Positions 8,814 to 17,899 of a DNA stretch of 64,000 nt are shown piece by piece (position 1 is the first letter of the stretch; every line of letters begins with the position of its first letter). The notes beneath the pieces were generated by a model. That model was not told where the DNA came from. It searched no databases and worked only from the letters and a program-made list of their open reading frames with translations. This stretch comes from an uncultured Methylophilaceae bacterium. Lineage in GTDB: Bacteria > Pseudomonadota > Gammaproteobacteria > Burkholderiales > Methylophilaceae. The translations under genes were made by a program, and so were the position numbers. The DNA is taken from NCBI GenBank assembly GCA_903834185.1, contig CAILHX010000018.1:1-64000 (forward strand). Reading direction: 5' to 3'.

Positions 8814-10602
8814 CGGCAGCGACCGGGAATTGATTATTAGGCAGGTACTGTTTGAAGGATTTAAGCTCTTCGCTCTCCAGATTGGGGTTGGTGATAATGG
8901 TCGGGCGTAAGAATATGACGAGTTCCGACTTTTTGCGAACGTCATTGTTGGATTTGAAAGCTTTTCCTATCAATGGCAGATTGGCAAAGCCGGGAACAGA
9001 GTTGTCGGTATTGTTCTGTTCATCCTGCATCAAGCCACCCAAAATCACTGTTTGCCCGGTGCTTACTTGTAATAGTGTTTCCATTTCCCGTACCTGTATT
9101 TCAGGAACCAGGTTTTGCACTGCGAGCAGAGCAGGGTTGGGGTCGGGTATGTTCGCGATAATACGGGAAATTGTCGGGCGTACATTCAGCGAGACATTGC
9201 CATTGGCATTGATCTGCGGCGTAACGCTCATGACAACGCCTACCGGTACTACCTGCGGCGTGGTGGTATACGTTGCAGGACTGCTCACCGAGCCGGAACT
9301 GGAAATGGTGGCAGGGGTTACGTCGACCTTGAAATAGACAATATTGTCGACCACCTTAAGCAAGGCAGCCTGATTGTTAAGCGCCATGATCTTGGGACTG
9401 GAGAGTACGCGCACATCGCCAAAAGTATTCAACAAGCGTATCGAGGCGGCTAGATTTCCTATTGCAGTAGATTTACTGAACCCCAATATAAATTGATTGC
9501 CATTTGCGGTTGTTGCAGCGGGACCAGCCAAACCTGTGGCGGTGCCACCCAAAGCCTGACTGAAGGTGAATCCACTTTTACTGCCGTTACTTGCCAAGCG
9601 GCTCCAGTCTATCCCTTGTTGAAATTGATTGTTCAATGTAACTTCTACAATAGTGGCCTCAATCAATACTTGGCGCTGAACGGAAGCCATGACGCTATCA
9701 ATATATTGCTGAATGAAGGTATGTTGTCTTTCCGTCGCCATTACGGTGATAGCACCAGCCACCGGATTGACGATCACCTCATCTTTGCCTGTAGTTGTTG
9801 CGGTCGAATTGGGGAGAGGTGTTTTAAACGCTTCCTGGTATAGTTTTTCGGCTCCCGGGCCAGCTTTGCTTACAGCGTCAATCTGTTTCAGACGGTCTTC
9901 CTGTTGTTGCTTTGCAGCGTCCACTTCTGCCGCTTTCTCGGCATTTGCAGCAACCTGCGATTTTGTACTGCTTAGTATGTTTTTTATGTTGTCGCCCAGC
10001 AGATCCCAAAAGTGAGCTTCAGCCTTGCTGGTGATAGTCACTGTAGATAGACTGCCTCCGGACGAGGATGAAGAAGATCCGCCAACGGATCCGCCTGACG
10101 ACAATTCGGACCCGGCCCCCAAAGTTGTGGTCGTGTCTCTTTGCAGATTGACGTAATCAATTTTGTAAGTTCTTAATACCGGAAAATCCGGAGTGATTGA
10201 AATGACATTACCTTCGACTTTGTAACGCAGATCCAGTTGTTTGCCAAGACGATCAAGAATCGCCGGCAAGGTCTGGTCTACGGCGTTTAAAGTGACTTTA
10301 CCCTGTATAGTCGGATCAATATCAATATTCAGCTTGCTTTCACGTGCGAGAGCAAACAACACTTCCTGTACCGGCACAGAACTGACAACTACGCTATAAG
10401 TCTGTTCTTTGGCTTTTGGTTTAGGCGGCGGGACATAAGTAATCTTTTTGACAGGCTTGGGAATTTCTCCACTGGGAGGAATTACAAGTGCTTCCTGCTC
10501 AGAGCCCAAATGGCCTTGTGACGGAGGAATAGGCGATTGATGGGCACAGCCAGCGAGAGCGGCTATGCTCAAAAGGAGCCAGAATTTTTTCATGGTCATC
10601 AT
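8797..10602 (-). CDS. mshL: MshL outer-membrane secretin (lipoprotein)
   Basis: 601 residues. The signal peptide ends in a lipobox (LAGC, Cys19 counting from the ATG at 10602). Start choice is ambiguous among three nearby ATGs (10602, 10599, 10593); MKKFW at 10593 has the most usual signal-peptide form. Residues about 85-150 are an N-terminal secretin/STN-like domain, a Ser/Gly-rich loop follows at about 168-188, and the C-terminal half is a secretin barrel domain with VLIEATIVEVTL and a VILGGLMQDE...VPGFANLPLIG signature. It forms the pilus exit channel. Confidence 0.92.
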   Translation of the reverse strand: MMTMKKFWLLLSIAALAGCAHQSPIPPSQGHLGSEQEALVIPPSGEIPKPVKKITYVPPPKPKAKEQTYSVVVSSVPVQEVLFALARESKLNIDIDPTIQGKVTLNAVDQTLPAILDRLGKQLDLRYKVEGNVISITPDFPVLRTYKIDYVNLQRDTTTTLGAGSELSSGGSVGGSSSSSSGGSLSTVTITSKAEAHFWDLLGDNIKNILSSTKSQVAANAEKAAEVDAAKQQQEDRLKQIDAVSKAGPGAEKLYQEAFKTPLPNSTATTTGKDEVIVNPVAGAITVMATERQHTFIQQYIDSVMASVQRQVLIEATIVEVTLNNQFQQGIDWSRLASNGSKSGFTFSQALGGTATGLAGPAATTANGNQFILGFSKSTAIGNLAASIRLLNTFGDVRVLSSPKIMALNNQAALLKVVDNIVYFKVDVTPATISSSGSVSSPATYTTTPQVVPVGVVMSVTPQINANGNVSLNVRPTISRIIANIPDPNPALLAVQNLVPEIQVREMETLLQVSTGQTVILGGLMQDEQNNTDNSVPGFANLPLIGKAFKSNNDVRKKSELVIFLRPTIITNPNLESEELKSFKQYLPNNQFPVAADEPAN

Positions 10603-10720
10603 CGGCCGTTTCCGCAGGAGTACATCTTCAATTTTGCCTGCCTATTTATATAGATAAAAAAACAAATTTTCAATTATTTTTGCATTTATCGCATAGTTTA
10701 GATTTAAATGCAAGCGTAAC

Positions 10721-12223
10721 TTATTGAAGTTGTTTTATTTCTTCCGTTATTCCTCCAGCCGTTCTTAGTTGGGGATGATAGGTATGTAATGGTTTGGGTA
10801 ATTCAGCCAGCGCTTGTGATGCGGCAGCACGATCAGCATAGCTTCCGTAAAGCACGCTTATATAGGGTTTGCCACCTACGTTGGTGCGGAATATGTACAG
10901 ATTATCTATTTCTACCAGTCTGGTCAGGCTCTGCAGCTGCCTACGCATTTGTTCGGTATTTTCACCTACCATGATTTGGATACTGACTGTGGAAGGACTT
11001 TGTTGCGATAGCCATAATTTAGTCGCTTCAATTCTCGCATCTACAATCGTGACTGGCGGTTGAGGGGCAGTGAAAGACGCAGGTTGTTGGATTGGTGTAA
11101 CTGTCACTTGTGCTGTCGTCACCGGTGTTGCGGGCGTGGCTGGTGCAGCTGGTATAGTAGGTTTTTCCGTAGGCGCTGTCGCAGGATTTACCGATGTTAT
11201 TGCAATGTTAGCTGAAGGTGCCGGGTTTGCTGGTGGTGTGCCAGCTGTTTGGGATACAGGTTTGACAGTAGCAATCGCCGGTTTTGCTTTTGCCAAGATA
11301 GCATGCGGTTTGTAAAAAAAATGGGGCGACCCGAAGCCAATAGCCAAACCGATCAATAAGGTTGCAAAAGCTAGCCAGTAGGCCTTTTTTGAAGATTTGG
11401 AGGGGATATCTTCAGCACCGAACTCGCTGTCGTTGATGGCGATTTTCAGATGCCTGGGGGTAATCGCGTAGGCATTTTCTGCAAATGCTGCCAGCATGGC
11501 CTTGTCAGCCAAAATGTTGATGCGCCGTACCAATCCCTCAGACGCTTTTGCCATGCGCTTAACTGTAGCTTTGGTGAACAGGGGTGGCCCGAAATAACCG
11601 GCAGTCCGCAACCTTGACATCAGATAGTCCGCGATATCCTGCTCGCCTAACGGACCAAGATTGAAACTATGGGTGATACGCTCTTTAAGCTGGCGGATAT
11701 GCTGTTCGTTTAGATTAACATCCAGTTCAGGCTGACCGAACAAGACGATCTGCAACAGCTTGTCATTACTCGTTTCCAGATTCGACAGTAAGCGAATTTC
11801 TTCCAGTGTGGCTAGCGGCATCCCCTGGGCTTCCTCAACAAAAATAACAACCTGACGGTTTTGCGCATGCCGTTCGATCAGATAATTTTGTAGCGCTTGC
11901 ATCACTTGCAGGCGGTCTGTTTTCGCGGGGAGTGCTAATTGCAGTTCAAAAGCGATGGCATGCAGGATATCTTCCGGAGCAACGCTGGGGTTGGCAAGAT
12001 AAACCCGTTCTACATTTTCCGGCAGCATACCCTCCAGCATGCGGCACAACATGGTTTTTCCACTGCCGACCTCCCCAACCACCTTGACGATCCCTTCACC
12101 ACTCGTAATGGCGTACACCAACGCATCCAGCACCGCGCCACGGTTTCCACCCGAAAAGAAAAACTCGGTATTGGGAGTGATTTTGAATGGCGGCTGTTTA
12201 AGGCCGAAGTGTTCGTAATACAA
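10721..12223 (-). CDS. mshM: MshM, ExeA/GspA-type AAA ATPase with C-terminal SPOR-like domain
   Basis: 500 residues. The N-terminus MYYEHFGLKQPPF is typical of ExeA/MshM ATPases. Walker A is GEVGSGKT at about 50-57, and Walker B IFVEEAQ is near 127-133. One transmembrane helix at about 284-305 leads to a Pro/Ala/Thr-rich periplasmic linker (310-395). The C-terminal 95 residues look like a SPOR-type peptidoglycan-binding fold (YISVLYGSYADRAAASQAL). It likely couples ATP use to placing the secretin in the cell wall. The start is a TTG at 12223 with GAGG upstream, 2 bases after the regulator's stop. A gap of 118 AT-rich bases follows before mshL. Confidence 0.88.
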   Translation of the reverse strand: MYYEHFGLKQPPFKITPNTEFFFSGGNRGAVLDALVYAITSGEGIVKVVGEVGSGKTMLCRMLEGMLPENVERVYLANPSVAPEDILHAIAFELQLALPAKTDRLQVMQALQNYLIERHAQNRQVVIFVEEAQGMPLATLEEIRLLSNLETSNDKLLQIVLFGQPELDVNLNEQHIRQLKERITHSFNLGPLGEQDIADYLMSRLRTAGYFGPPLFTKATVKRMAKASEGLVRRINILADKAMLAAFAENAYAITPRHLKIAINDSEFGAEDIPSKSSKKAYWLAFATLLIGLAIGFGSPHFFYKPHAILAKAKPAIATVKPVSQTAGTPPANPAPSANIAITSVNPATAPTEKPTIPAAPATPATPVTTAQVTVTPIQQPASFTAPQPPVTIVDARIEATKLWLSQQSPSTVSIQIMVGENTEQMRRQLQSLTRLVEIDNLYIFRTNVGGKPYISVLYGSYADRAAASQALAELPKPLHTYHPQLRTAGGITEEIKQLQ

Positions 12224-12225
12224 AG

Positions 12226-13650
12226 TTATTCTGCCTCGCTATCGGTTAACAATTGCATACGACCATGCAACGTTGTTCGATTGACATTCAAGATACGCGC
12301 AGCACGGCTGACATTCCCTTGTGCAATATTGAGCGCGGCCACGGTATATGCTTTTTCCCATTGCTTCAGGATATTGTTAAGGCTGACATTGGCTTGCGAC
12401 TGCAAATGATGTTGCGCAAAGTCTATCATGGCACGCGGGTCTTCAAGCATTGCACTATCTTTCAACAAATCATCCGCAACCGGATCTAACTCGCTGATCA
12501 ATTGTTGCCGAGTGACGACTTTGCCGCCATATTTCGCAGTGAGCCGAATCACTACGTTCCTTAACTCACGCACATTACCGGGGAAAGGATATGCCTTCCA
12601 GCCTTGATGTGCTTCTTTATCCAGAGTAAACGGCTCGCAACGTATCTCGGTGGAATAGAATTTCTGGAAATGCGCGAGCAACAGGAAGCGGTCATCATCC
12701 AGCTCACGTAATGCGGGTACTTTCAGGGTGAACACGCTGAGTCTGTGATACAGGTCGGCACGAAAGCGTCCGGTACGCACCTCTTCGCGCAAGTCGCGAT
12801 TGGTCGCCGCGACAATGCGCGCATGGCTATAACGTATCTGGGTTTCGCCTACGCGCTGATATTCCCCGTTTTCCAGCACCCGCAACAATTTGGCCTGCAT
12901 TTCGGCCGCTAGCTCGCCTATTTCATCAAGAAACAGCGTACCTTCGCCGGCATCCTCAAAATATCCGGTGGTATTGCCCACAGCACCGGTAAAAGCGCCT
13001 TTGGCATGACCAAACAGGATTGATTCAGCCAGTGCAGGCGAAATGGCGGCGCAATTGAGTGACAAATAAGATCGGTGACTACGCGAGCTTTGATCATGCA
13101 GGCAACTTGCAACCAGCTCCTTGCCGGTACCCGATTCTCCTTCTATCAATACCGGGAATCCGGAATTTGCGAACTGACTGATCTGAGTACGCAAGCCTTG
13201 CAAGGCAAGACTCTTACCGATAAGTTTGTGGGATATACCATCAGCGATAGATTCAGCGTCTTGCAGGCGCAAGGCATTGATCAAAATAGTGCGCAGTTGA
13301 TTAACATCACACGGCTTTGCAACGAATTCCAGCGCCCCTAGTGCAAGAGCGTGACGTACATTGGTGTCATTATTCTGTCCGGAAAGCACGAATATCTTGA
13401 TGGCGGGTGCATAGGCAAGTAGTTCGCCTATGAGCTTGAAGCCTTCATCAGGACGGTGCGGGTTCGGTGGCAAGCCAAGGTCAACCAGGGCGACCTGAGG
13501 CGGTGATTCAAGCTGGCGCAGCAGGCTTTTAACTTGGGAACGTGATTCAGCTACGCTGACATCGAAATCATCGTCCAGAACAAAATGCAGGGTATCGGTG
13601 ATAAGCGGGTCGTCATCAACCAGAATCAATTTGGGCTTGTCTATGGACAT
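12226..13650 (-). CDS. PrsR-like sigma-54-dependent response regulator
   Basis: 474 residues from the ATG at 13650; a longer in-frame version starting at 13803 lies inside the upstream gene and is rejected. The receiver domain has DDD at 12-14, phospho-acceptor Asp57 (VALVDLGLPP) and a Lys in FVAKPCD. The LGLPPNPHRPDEGF insert resembles PrsR, the PEP-CTERM-box regulator. The AAA+ domain is complete, with Walker A GESGTGKE, the sigma-54-contact loop GAFTGA and Walker B GTLFLDEIGE. A Fis-type helix-turn-helix ends the chain (NVSRAARILNVNRTTLH). No sensor kinase is adjacent. It overlaps the DUF3293 gene by 10 bases, so it is probably co-transcribed with the pilus genes. Confidence 0.85.
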   Translation of the reverse strand: MSIDKPKLILVDDDPLITDTLHFVLDDDFDVSVAESRSQVKSLLRQLESPPQVALVDLGLPPNPHRPDEGFKLIGELLAYAPAIKIFVLSGQNNDTNVRHALALGALEFVAKPCDVNQLRTILINALRLQDAESIADGISHKLIGKSLALQGLRTQISQFANSGFPVLIEGESGTGKELVASCLHDQSSRSHRSYLSLNCAAISPALAESILFGHAKGAFTGAVGNTTGYFEDAGEGTLFLDEIGELAAEMQAKLLRVLENGEYQRVGETQIRYSHARIVAATNRDLREEVRTGRFRADLYHRLSVFTLKVPALRELDDDRFLLLAHFQKFYSTEIRCEPFTLDKEAHQGWKAYPFPGNVRELRNVVIRLTAKYGGKVVTRQQLISELDPVADDLLKDSAMLEDPRAMIDFAQHHLQSQANVSLNNILKQWEKAYTVAALNIAQGNVSRAARILNVNRTTLHGRMQLLTDSEAE

Positions 13651-14120
13651 AATGCGGAGATGATCTGATCGCTGCAGTAATGAAGCCTGGGTATGCCATT
13701 GCGCTGTCCTGTCAGAATGGCAGCTTGTCCGAATTCTTGCGCTAACGACAACGCCTGCTCCAGGTTGATATGAAGCAACATTAAGCCCGGTTCTATCGGC
13801 CATTTACCGGTGTCCGGAACTGCATCACCCGGGAAATAGACAAGTTTCTGAGAGCTTACAGCAGCTAAAAGCTTGCGGTGGCGGCCAGCGTTTGCAGCTT
13901 CTGAAAGCAATTCAGAACCAGGATTCACCGCAGATATAAATGCCCATTGTTCACATTGGGCATGTTCAAGAAACTTACTGAGCTCCGGCGAGTGTTGATC
14001 AACCCTTAGTCGAATTGCTTCTCCACGCAGATGCATCAAATAAACGGTAGCACGATAGGCCGTATCCAGTTCAGCAAAGGATAAGGGTGAAGATTGGGTT
14101 TTCCCGGTTTTTATCATCAA
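13641..14120 (-). CDS. DUF3293 family protein
   Basis: 159 residues, soluble, no signal peptide. The pattern YRATVYLMHLRGEAIRLRVDQHSPEL, followed by FISAVNPGSE and FGQAAILTG, matches the DUF3293 family as I know it; function is unknown. It is the first gene of the msh run, and its 3' end overlaps the start of the PrsR-like regulator by 10 bases, which suggests coupled expression. A second ATG at 14117 is equally possible. No strong ribosome binding site is visible. Confidence 0.7.
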   Translation of the reverse strand: MMIKTGKTQSSPLSFAELDTAYRATVYLMHLRGEAIRLRVDQHSPELSKFLEHAQCEQWAFISAVNPGSELLSEAANAGRHRKLLAAVSSQKLVYFPGDAVPDTGKWPIEPGLMLLHINLEQALSLAQEFGQAAILTGQRNGIPRLHYCSDQIISALCP

Positions 14121-14171
14121 GTGATTTTATTCTAAAATAAAGCTAATAAACACCTTAGCCGCAGTGGAAAT

Positions 14172-14196
14172 AAAAAAGGAACCGAAGTCCCTTTTT
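14172..14196 (-). terminator. Intrinsic terminator after cheZ, UUCG tetraloop
   Basis: On the minus strand the RNA would fold as a 10-bp stem (AAAAAGGGAC with GUUCCUUUUU, one G-U pair) closed by a C(UUCG)G tetraloop and followed by a U run. It lies 56 bases after the cheZ stop and before the DUF3293/msh run, so it separates the two transcripts. Confidence 0.82.
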
Positions 14197-14251
14197 ACAT
14201 ATTATTCGCAGTAATCAATGGTTGCATCCGGCAAGCTCAAATAATTCAGCT

Positions 14252-14857
14252 TTATAGTCCTAGTGAGCTCAGTATATCGTCTACATCATCCTGACCGGTG
14301 ATATCAGCTTCTTTGCCCAGATTCGGGCCGGCTGTCAGTCCCTCCTTGCTGATAAGTGAATCCTTGGTGGTAGGTGCATACTCTTTCAGGATATCAAGCA
14401 GAATGACTTCTATTTCGACAGCAGCGCCAACAATCTTGTTGACCATCTGCCCCGCCAAATCACGGTATTCTTGCGCTTCCATGATCAGCATCAGGCTGCT
14501 CCGTACTCTTTCTTCATTCGATGCAATTTCTCCAAGCACCGTAACGGTTTCAGCGATCAGAGCTGCGTATTCCTTGGCTGATGCCTCTGCCAAACGCATG
14601 GATAGATCACCGATTACAGCACGATTCTGGTTGATAAGCGGTAGTGAATCTTCCACTGAACTGATGGTTTTTTCAGATGCTTCATGCATCGCTTTGTCCA
14701 CAAAAGACAGGCGATCACGCGCATCGGTCATGGTGGCCGCAGTTTTCTCCAGGTTACGAGAATGGCCGAGATTTTTCAGTAATTCATGCAAACGAGCTGT
14801 GGCAAGGCCAATTCGCTTTACCGTAGGATCAATAATTGGTGCAGCAGCAGCTTTCAT
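14252..14857 (-). CDS. cheZ: Chemotaxis protein phosphatase CheZ
   Basis: 201 residues, largely helical. The catalytic block is present as LIMEAQEYRDLAGQ, with Asp133 and Gln137 matching the Asp and Gln of the enterobacterial DLTGQ motif. The C-terminus DDVDDILSSLGL is the CheY-docking tail. It removes phosphate from CheY-P in the cytoplasm. No other chemotaxis gene is in the window, so it is an orphan copy. A terminator follows it and a tRNA gene precedes it on the same strand. Confidence 0.92.
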   Translation of the reverse strand: MKAAAAPIIDPTVKRIGLATARLHELLKNLGHSRNLEKTAATMTDARDRLSFVDKAMHEASEKTISSVEDSLPLINQNRAVIGDLSMRLAEASAKEYAALIAETVTVLGEIASNEERVRSSLMLIMEAQEYRDLAGQMVNKIVGAAVEIEVILLDILKEYAPTTKDSLISKEGLTAGPNLGKEADITGQDDVDDILSSLGL

Positions 14858-14969
14858 TTTTTACGCCTGACAATGGTAAAAGACATACTAAACCAGTTTC
14901 TTGTTACACGAAGTTAATGTTAAACCACAATATAACACGTACGTCAAGCCGTTTTACTTAATTGGCAAT

Positions 14970-15043
14970 TGGAGCGGGTGATGGGAATCGAACCCACGCT
15001 ATCTGCTTGGGAAGCAGAAGTTCTACCATTGAACTACACCCGC
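14970..15043 (-). tRNA. tRNA-Gly (anticodon CCC)
   Basis: A full cloverleaf can be drawn on the minus strand. The acceptor stem GCGGGTG pairs with CACCCGC, the D arm contains AGTTCAATGGTAGAA, and the anticodon stem TCTGC/GCAGA encloses the loop TTCCCAA with anticodon CCC. The T arm is GTGGGTTCGATTCCCAT, and the 3' CCA is encoded. It reads the GGG glycine codon. Confidence 0.95.
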
Positions 15044-15114
15044 TTATATTAAACTGGACATAAAACCGGATTAGAGAATTGTGAACAGTGTATTGGTTTG
15101 CATGGCAATTGTCG

Positions 15115-15142
15115 CTTACAATGTGCCCGGATGCATTATAAA
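15115..15142 (+). promoter_or_regulatory. Candidate sigma-70 promoter for thiS-thiG
   Basis: A CTTACA element at 15115-15120 and TATAAA at 15137-15142 are 16 bases apart and lie about 95 bases before the thiS start. The match is moderate. No THI-box (TPP riboswitch) consensus is visible between here and thiS. Confidence 0.3.
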
Positions 15143-15236
15143 TAAACAGATGTGGGCAGTTGATGTGCGCGCATAATCTGTAACCGCATGCGAATTTTAC
15201 TGCAAATCAATGCCTCAACAAAATGTAAGACTTTTT

Positions 15237-15443
15237 ATGATCACATTGTATATCAACGGTAATCGACGCGATTTCGAGCAAGAAAACATGACTGTTGCAA
15301 ATTTGATACAAATACTGGGACTGGAAGGAAAACGTCTTGCCATAGAATGTAATGGCGAGATCGTGCCGCGCGGCAATTTTGCAGCCGCATTTTTGCGTTC
15401 AAGTGACAAACTTGAGATCGTAGGCGCTGTAGGTGGCGGCTGA
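15237..15443 (+). CDS. thiS: Sulfur carrier protein ThiS
   Basis: 68 residues, ubiquitin-like fold, ending in the Gly-Gly tail that is adenylated and thiocarboxylated to carry sulfur for thiazole synthesis. I chose the ATG at 15237 ([13 protein letters not shown]) over the in-frame 15210 start because family members begin here. The next gene, thiG, starts one base after its stop, so the two are coupled, as expected for partners in one reaction. Confidence 0.93.
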   Translation: MITLYINGNRRDFEQENMTVANLIQILGLEGKRLAIECNGEIVPRGNFAAAFLRSSDKLEIVGAVGGG

Positions 15444-15444
15444 C

Positions 15445-16245
15445 ATGAAGACAACCGATAACCTGGTGATTGCCAATCAATCTTACCGTTCGCGTTTGCT
15501 GGTAGGTACGGGAAAATATAAGGATTTCGCCCAAACCAAAGCAGCTATTGATGCCAGCGGCGCGCAAATCGTCACTGTCGCCATACGCCGTACCAACATC
15601 GGTCAGACCGCAGGCGAACCTTCATTACTGGATGTATTGCCACCCTCTGAATATACCTATCTGCCGAACACGGCTGGATGTTATAGCGCTGAAGATGCAG
15701 TGCGCACCTTGAGGCTGGCGCGCGAGTTATTGGACGGACACAAGCTGGTGAAGCTGGAAGTGCTGGGCGATCCGCATACGCTTTATCCCAATGTGGTGGA
15801 AACCATTGCTGCTGCAAAGACGCTGGTGAAGGATGGTTTTGATGTCATGGTATACACGTCGGATGACCCTATCATCGCCAAGCAGCTTGAAGAGATCGGC
15901 TGTTGCGCCATTATGCCGTTGGCATCTCTGATAGGCTCCGGCATGGGCATACTCAACCCCTGGAATCTGCAGATCATCATTGACGGCAGCACAGTACCTG
16001 TGTTGGTAGACGCTGGCGTAGGCACTGCCTCCGATGCCGCAATTGCAATGGAACTGGGTTGTGATGGCATATTGATGAATACGGCGATAGCCGGTGCCAA
16101 GGATCCGATACTGATGGCATCGGCGATGAATAAAGCTGTACAGGCGGGCCGTGAAGCATTTTTAGCCGGCCGCATGGCGAAAAAACTTTACTCGGCTTCG
16201 CCGAGTTCACCCAGCGCGGGCATGATTGCGGGAAGCTCGAATTAA
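15445..16245 (+). CDS. thiG: Thiazole synthase ThiG
   Basis: 266 residues, a TIM barrel. It joins ThiS thiocarboxylate, dehydroglycine and deoxyxylulose 5-phosphate into the thiazole of thiamine. The Schiff-base lysine lies in VKLEVLGD (Lys103), and the phosphate-binding loops [12 protein letters not shown] and [14 protein letters not shown] are clear. The start at 15445 is set by spacing from thiS. It ends in TAATG overlapping apaG. thiE and thiO/thiH are not adjacent. Confidence 0.96.
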   Translation: MKTTDNLVIANQSYRSRLLVGTGKYKDFAQTKAAIDASGAQIVTVAIRRTNIGQTAGEPSLLDVLPPSEYTYLPNTAGCYSAEDAVRTLRLARELLDGHKLVKLEVLGDPHTLYPNVVETIAAAKTLVKDGFDVMVYTSDDPIIAKQLEEIGCCAIMPLASLIGSGMGILNPWNLQIIIDGSTVPVLVDAGVGTASDAAIAMELGCDGILMNTAIAGAKDPILMASAMNKAVQAGREAFLAGRMAKKLYSASPSSPSAGMIAGSSN

Positions 16246-16628
16246 TGACAACTGATAAGAGTTACGAATTCTCGATTTCCGTTGAAACTGCATACGTACC
16301 CGAACAATCGGACGAGTCTGATAATCATTATGTGTTTTCCTACACTATTACCATTGCCAATACCGGAAAACTGCCCGCACAACTGATCAGCCGTCATTGG
16401 ATCATCAAGGATGCAACGGAAGGCGTGCAGGAAGTGCGGGGTTTGGGCGTGGTCGGTGCACAACCGTTTCTGCGTGGCGGTGAGCAATTTCAATACACCA
16501 GCGGTTGTGTGTTAACAACACCGGTGGGCAGTATGGAAGGAAGTTACCAGATGGTGGGGGAGGATGGCTCCTCATTTGAGGTGCCTATCCCCAGGTTTAC
16601 TTTGAATATGCCCCGAGTTTTGCACTGA
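16245..16628 (+). CDS. apaG: ApaG (Co2+/Mg2+ efflux-associated) protein
   Basis: 127 residues, a single beta-sandwich domain of the ApaG family. Conserved stretches are YTITIANTGKLPAQLISRHWII, VVGAQPFLRGGEQFQYTSG and GSYQM. The biochemical role is not settled; in enterobacteria it is linked to divalent cation resistance. The ATG shares one base with the thiG stop, and its stop shares one base with the mltA start, so the four genes form a tight operon. Confidence 0.95.
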   Translation: MTTDKSYEFSISVETAYVPEQSDESDNHYVFSYTITIANTGKLPAQLISRHWIIKDATEGVQEVRGLGVVGAQPFLRGGEQFQYTSGCVLTTPVGSMEGSYQMVGEDGSSFEVPIPRFTLNMPRVLH

Positions 16629-17890
16629 TGCGCTTACGTTTTTTGTGCCTTGCGCTCGTCTTAGTATTGAGTGGCTGTGTAGAGCAGGCAGTCAAACCGG
16701 ACAGCCAGACCTCGACTCCTGCATGCGCTTGTACATCCGCCGAATTGCCCCCCATTCAGATTCCGGATGCAGACCGTTATAGCGCTCCGGCAGCGAAACC
16801 CGGTGAAGCGCCAAAAGCCAAAGAATACGATTTGATGCGCCCAGCAGACTGGAGTCAGGTCGAAGGCTTTGACAAAGACAACCTTGGTGCCGCGTGGGGA
16901 GGTTTGCTGCAAAGCTGCGGTGTACTGAAAAAGAATCCACTATGGCAGAGCGCTTGTGAAGCCGTTAGCAAACAATCCCGCCCAAGCACCAGCACCATTC
17001 GCGTTTTGCTCAAGGAGAATTTTCAGCCCTGGCAGGTCACTAATGCCGATGGCACTAATACCGGACTCATCACCGGCTATTATGAGCCGTTGCTCAAGGG
17101 CAGTCGTAAACGCACGGAACAATACCGTTATCCGCTTTATTCGCGACCTGACGATATGGTGACCGTGGATTTGAGCAGTATCTACCCTGAACTGGCTAAT
17201 CGTAAACTTCGCGGACGACTCAAAGGCAACAAGCTCACGCCTTATTACAGTCGCGGCGAGATCGAAGTCACGCCTTCTCCCATTGCAGGAAAGGAATTGC
17301 TGTGGACAGATGACATCGTGGATCTTTTCTTCCTGCAAATACAGGGTTCGGGCATGATAAAACTGGATAGTGGTGAACTGGTGCATGTGGGTTATGACGA
17401 TCAGAACGGGCAACCTTATCTATCCATAGGCAAAGTACTGATAGATCGTGGCGAACTCACCAGCGATAAAGCTTCGATGCAGGGCATCAAGGACTGGGGC
17501 AGAAAAAATCTGGATAAGCTACGTGACCTGCTCAACAGCAATCCCAGCTTTGTATTTTTTCGCGAATTGCCAAAGGATCTGAGTGGTCCACCTGGCGCGT
17601 TAGGTGTGCCGTTAGCAGCAGAGCGAAGCATCGCCATTGATCCGCGCTACATACCTCTTGGTGCACCGGTTTTCCTCTCAGCCACTTATCCCAACAGCAC
17701 TAAACCATTGCAACGTTTGATGATGGCACAAGACACAGGAGGCGCAATCAAAGGCGCGGTACGTGCAGATTTTTTCTGGGGTACAGGGAATGAAGCAGGG
17801 AAACAGGCCGGTGCCATGAAGCAGCAAGGCAAATTGTGGGTGCTGATGCCCAAGAGTTATAAACCCGAAACTAACCCGCCGGTGTTTTAA
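16628..17890 (+). CDS. mltA: Membrane-bound lytic murein transglycosylase A (lipoprotein)
   Basis: 420 residues. Signal peptide with lipobox LSGC (Cys17), so it is an outer-membrane lipoprotein. The MltA barrel (about 120-300: TGLITGYYEPLLKGS) is followed by the 3D domain with the catalytic-Asp region MMAQDTGGAIKGAVRADFFWGTG near the C-terminus. It cleaves peptidoglycan glycan strands to 1,6-anhydro products. It ends only 10 bases from the convergent prfA end, with no terminator between them. Confidence 0.95.
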   Translation: MRLRFLCLALVLVLSGCVEQAVKPDSQTSTPACACTSAELPPIQIPDADRYSAPAAKPGEAPKAKEYDLMRPADWSQVEGFDKDNLGAAWGGLLQSCGVLKKNPLWQSACEAVSKQSRPSTSTIRVLLKENFQPWQVTNADGTNTGLITGYYEPLLKGSRKRTEQYRYPLYSRPDDMVTVDLSSIYPELANRKLRGRLKGNKLTPYYSRGEIEVTPSPIAGKELLWTDDIVDLFFLQIQGSGMIKLDSGELVHVGYDDQNGQPYLSIGKVLIDRGELTSDKASMQGIKDWGRKNLDKLRDLLNSNPSFVFFRELPKDLSGPPGALGVPLAAERSIAIDPRYIPLGAPVFLSATYPNSTKPLQRLMMAQDTGGAIKGAVRADFFWGTGNEAGKQAGAMKQQGKLWVLMPKSYKPETNPPVF

Positions 17891-17899
17891 TACTCCGTC

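Noticed and set aside
10603-10720. Sigma-54 promoter between mshM and mshL
   Set aside because: The best GGCAGG...TTGA match does not keep the GG-N10-GC spacing.
15044-15236. TPP riboswitch before thiS-thiG
   Set aside because: No CTGAGA or ACCTGATC-type THI-box sequence is present in the 190 bases upstream.
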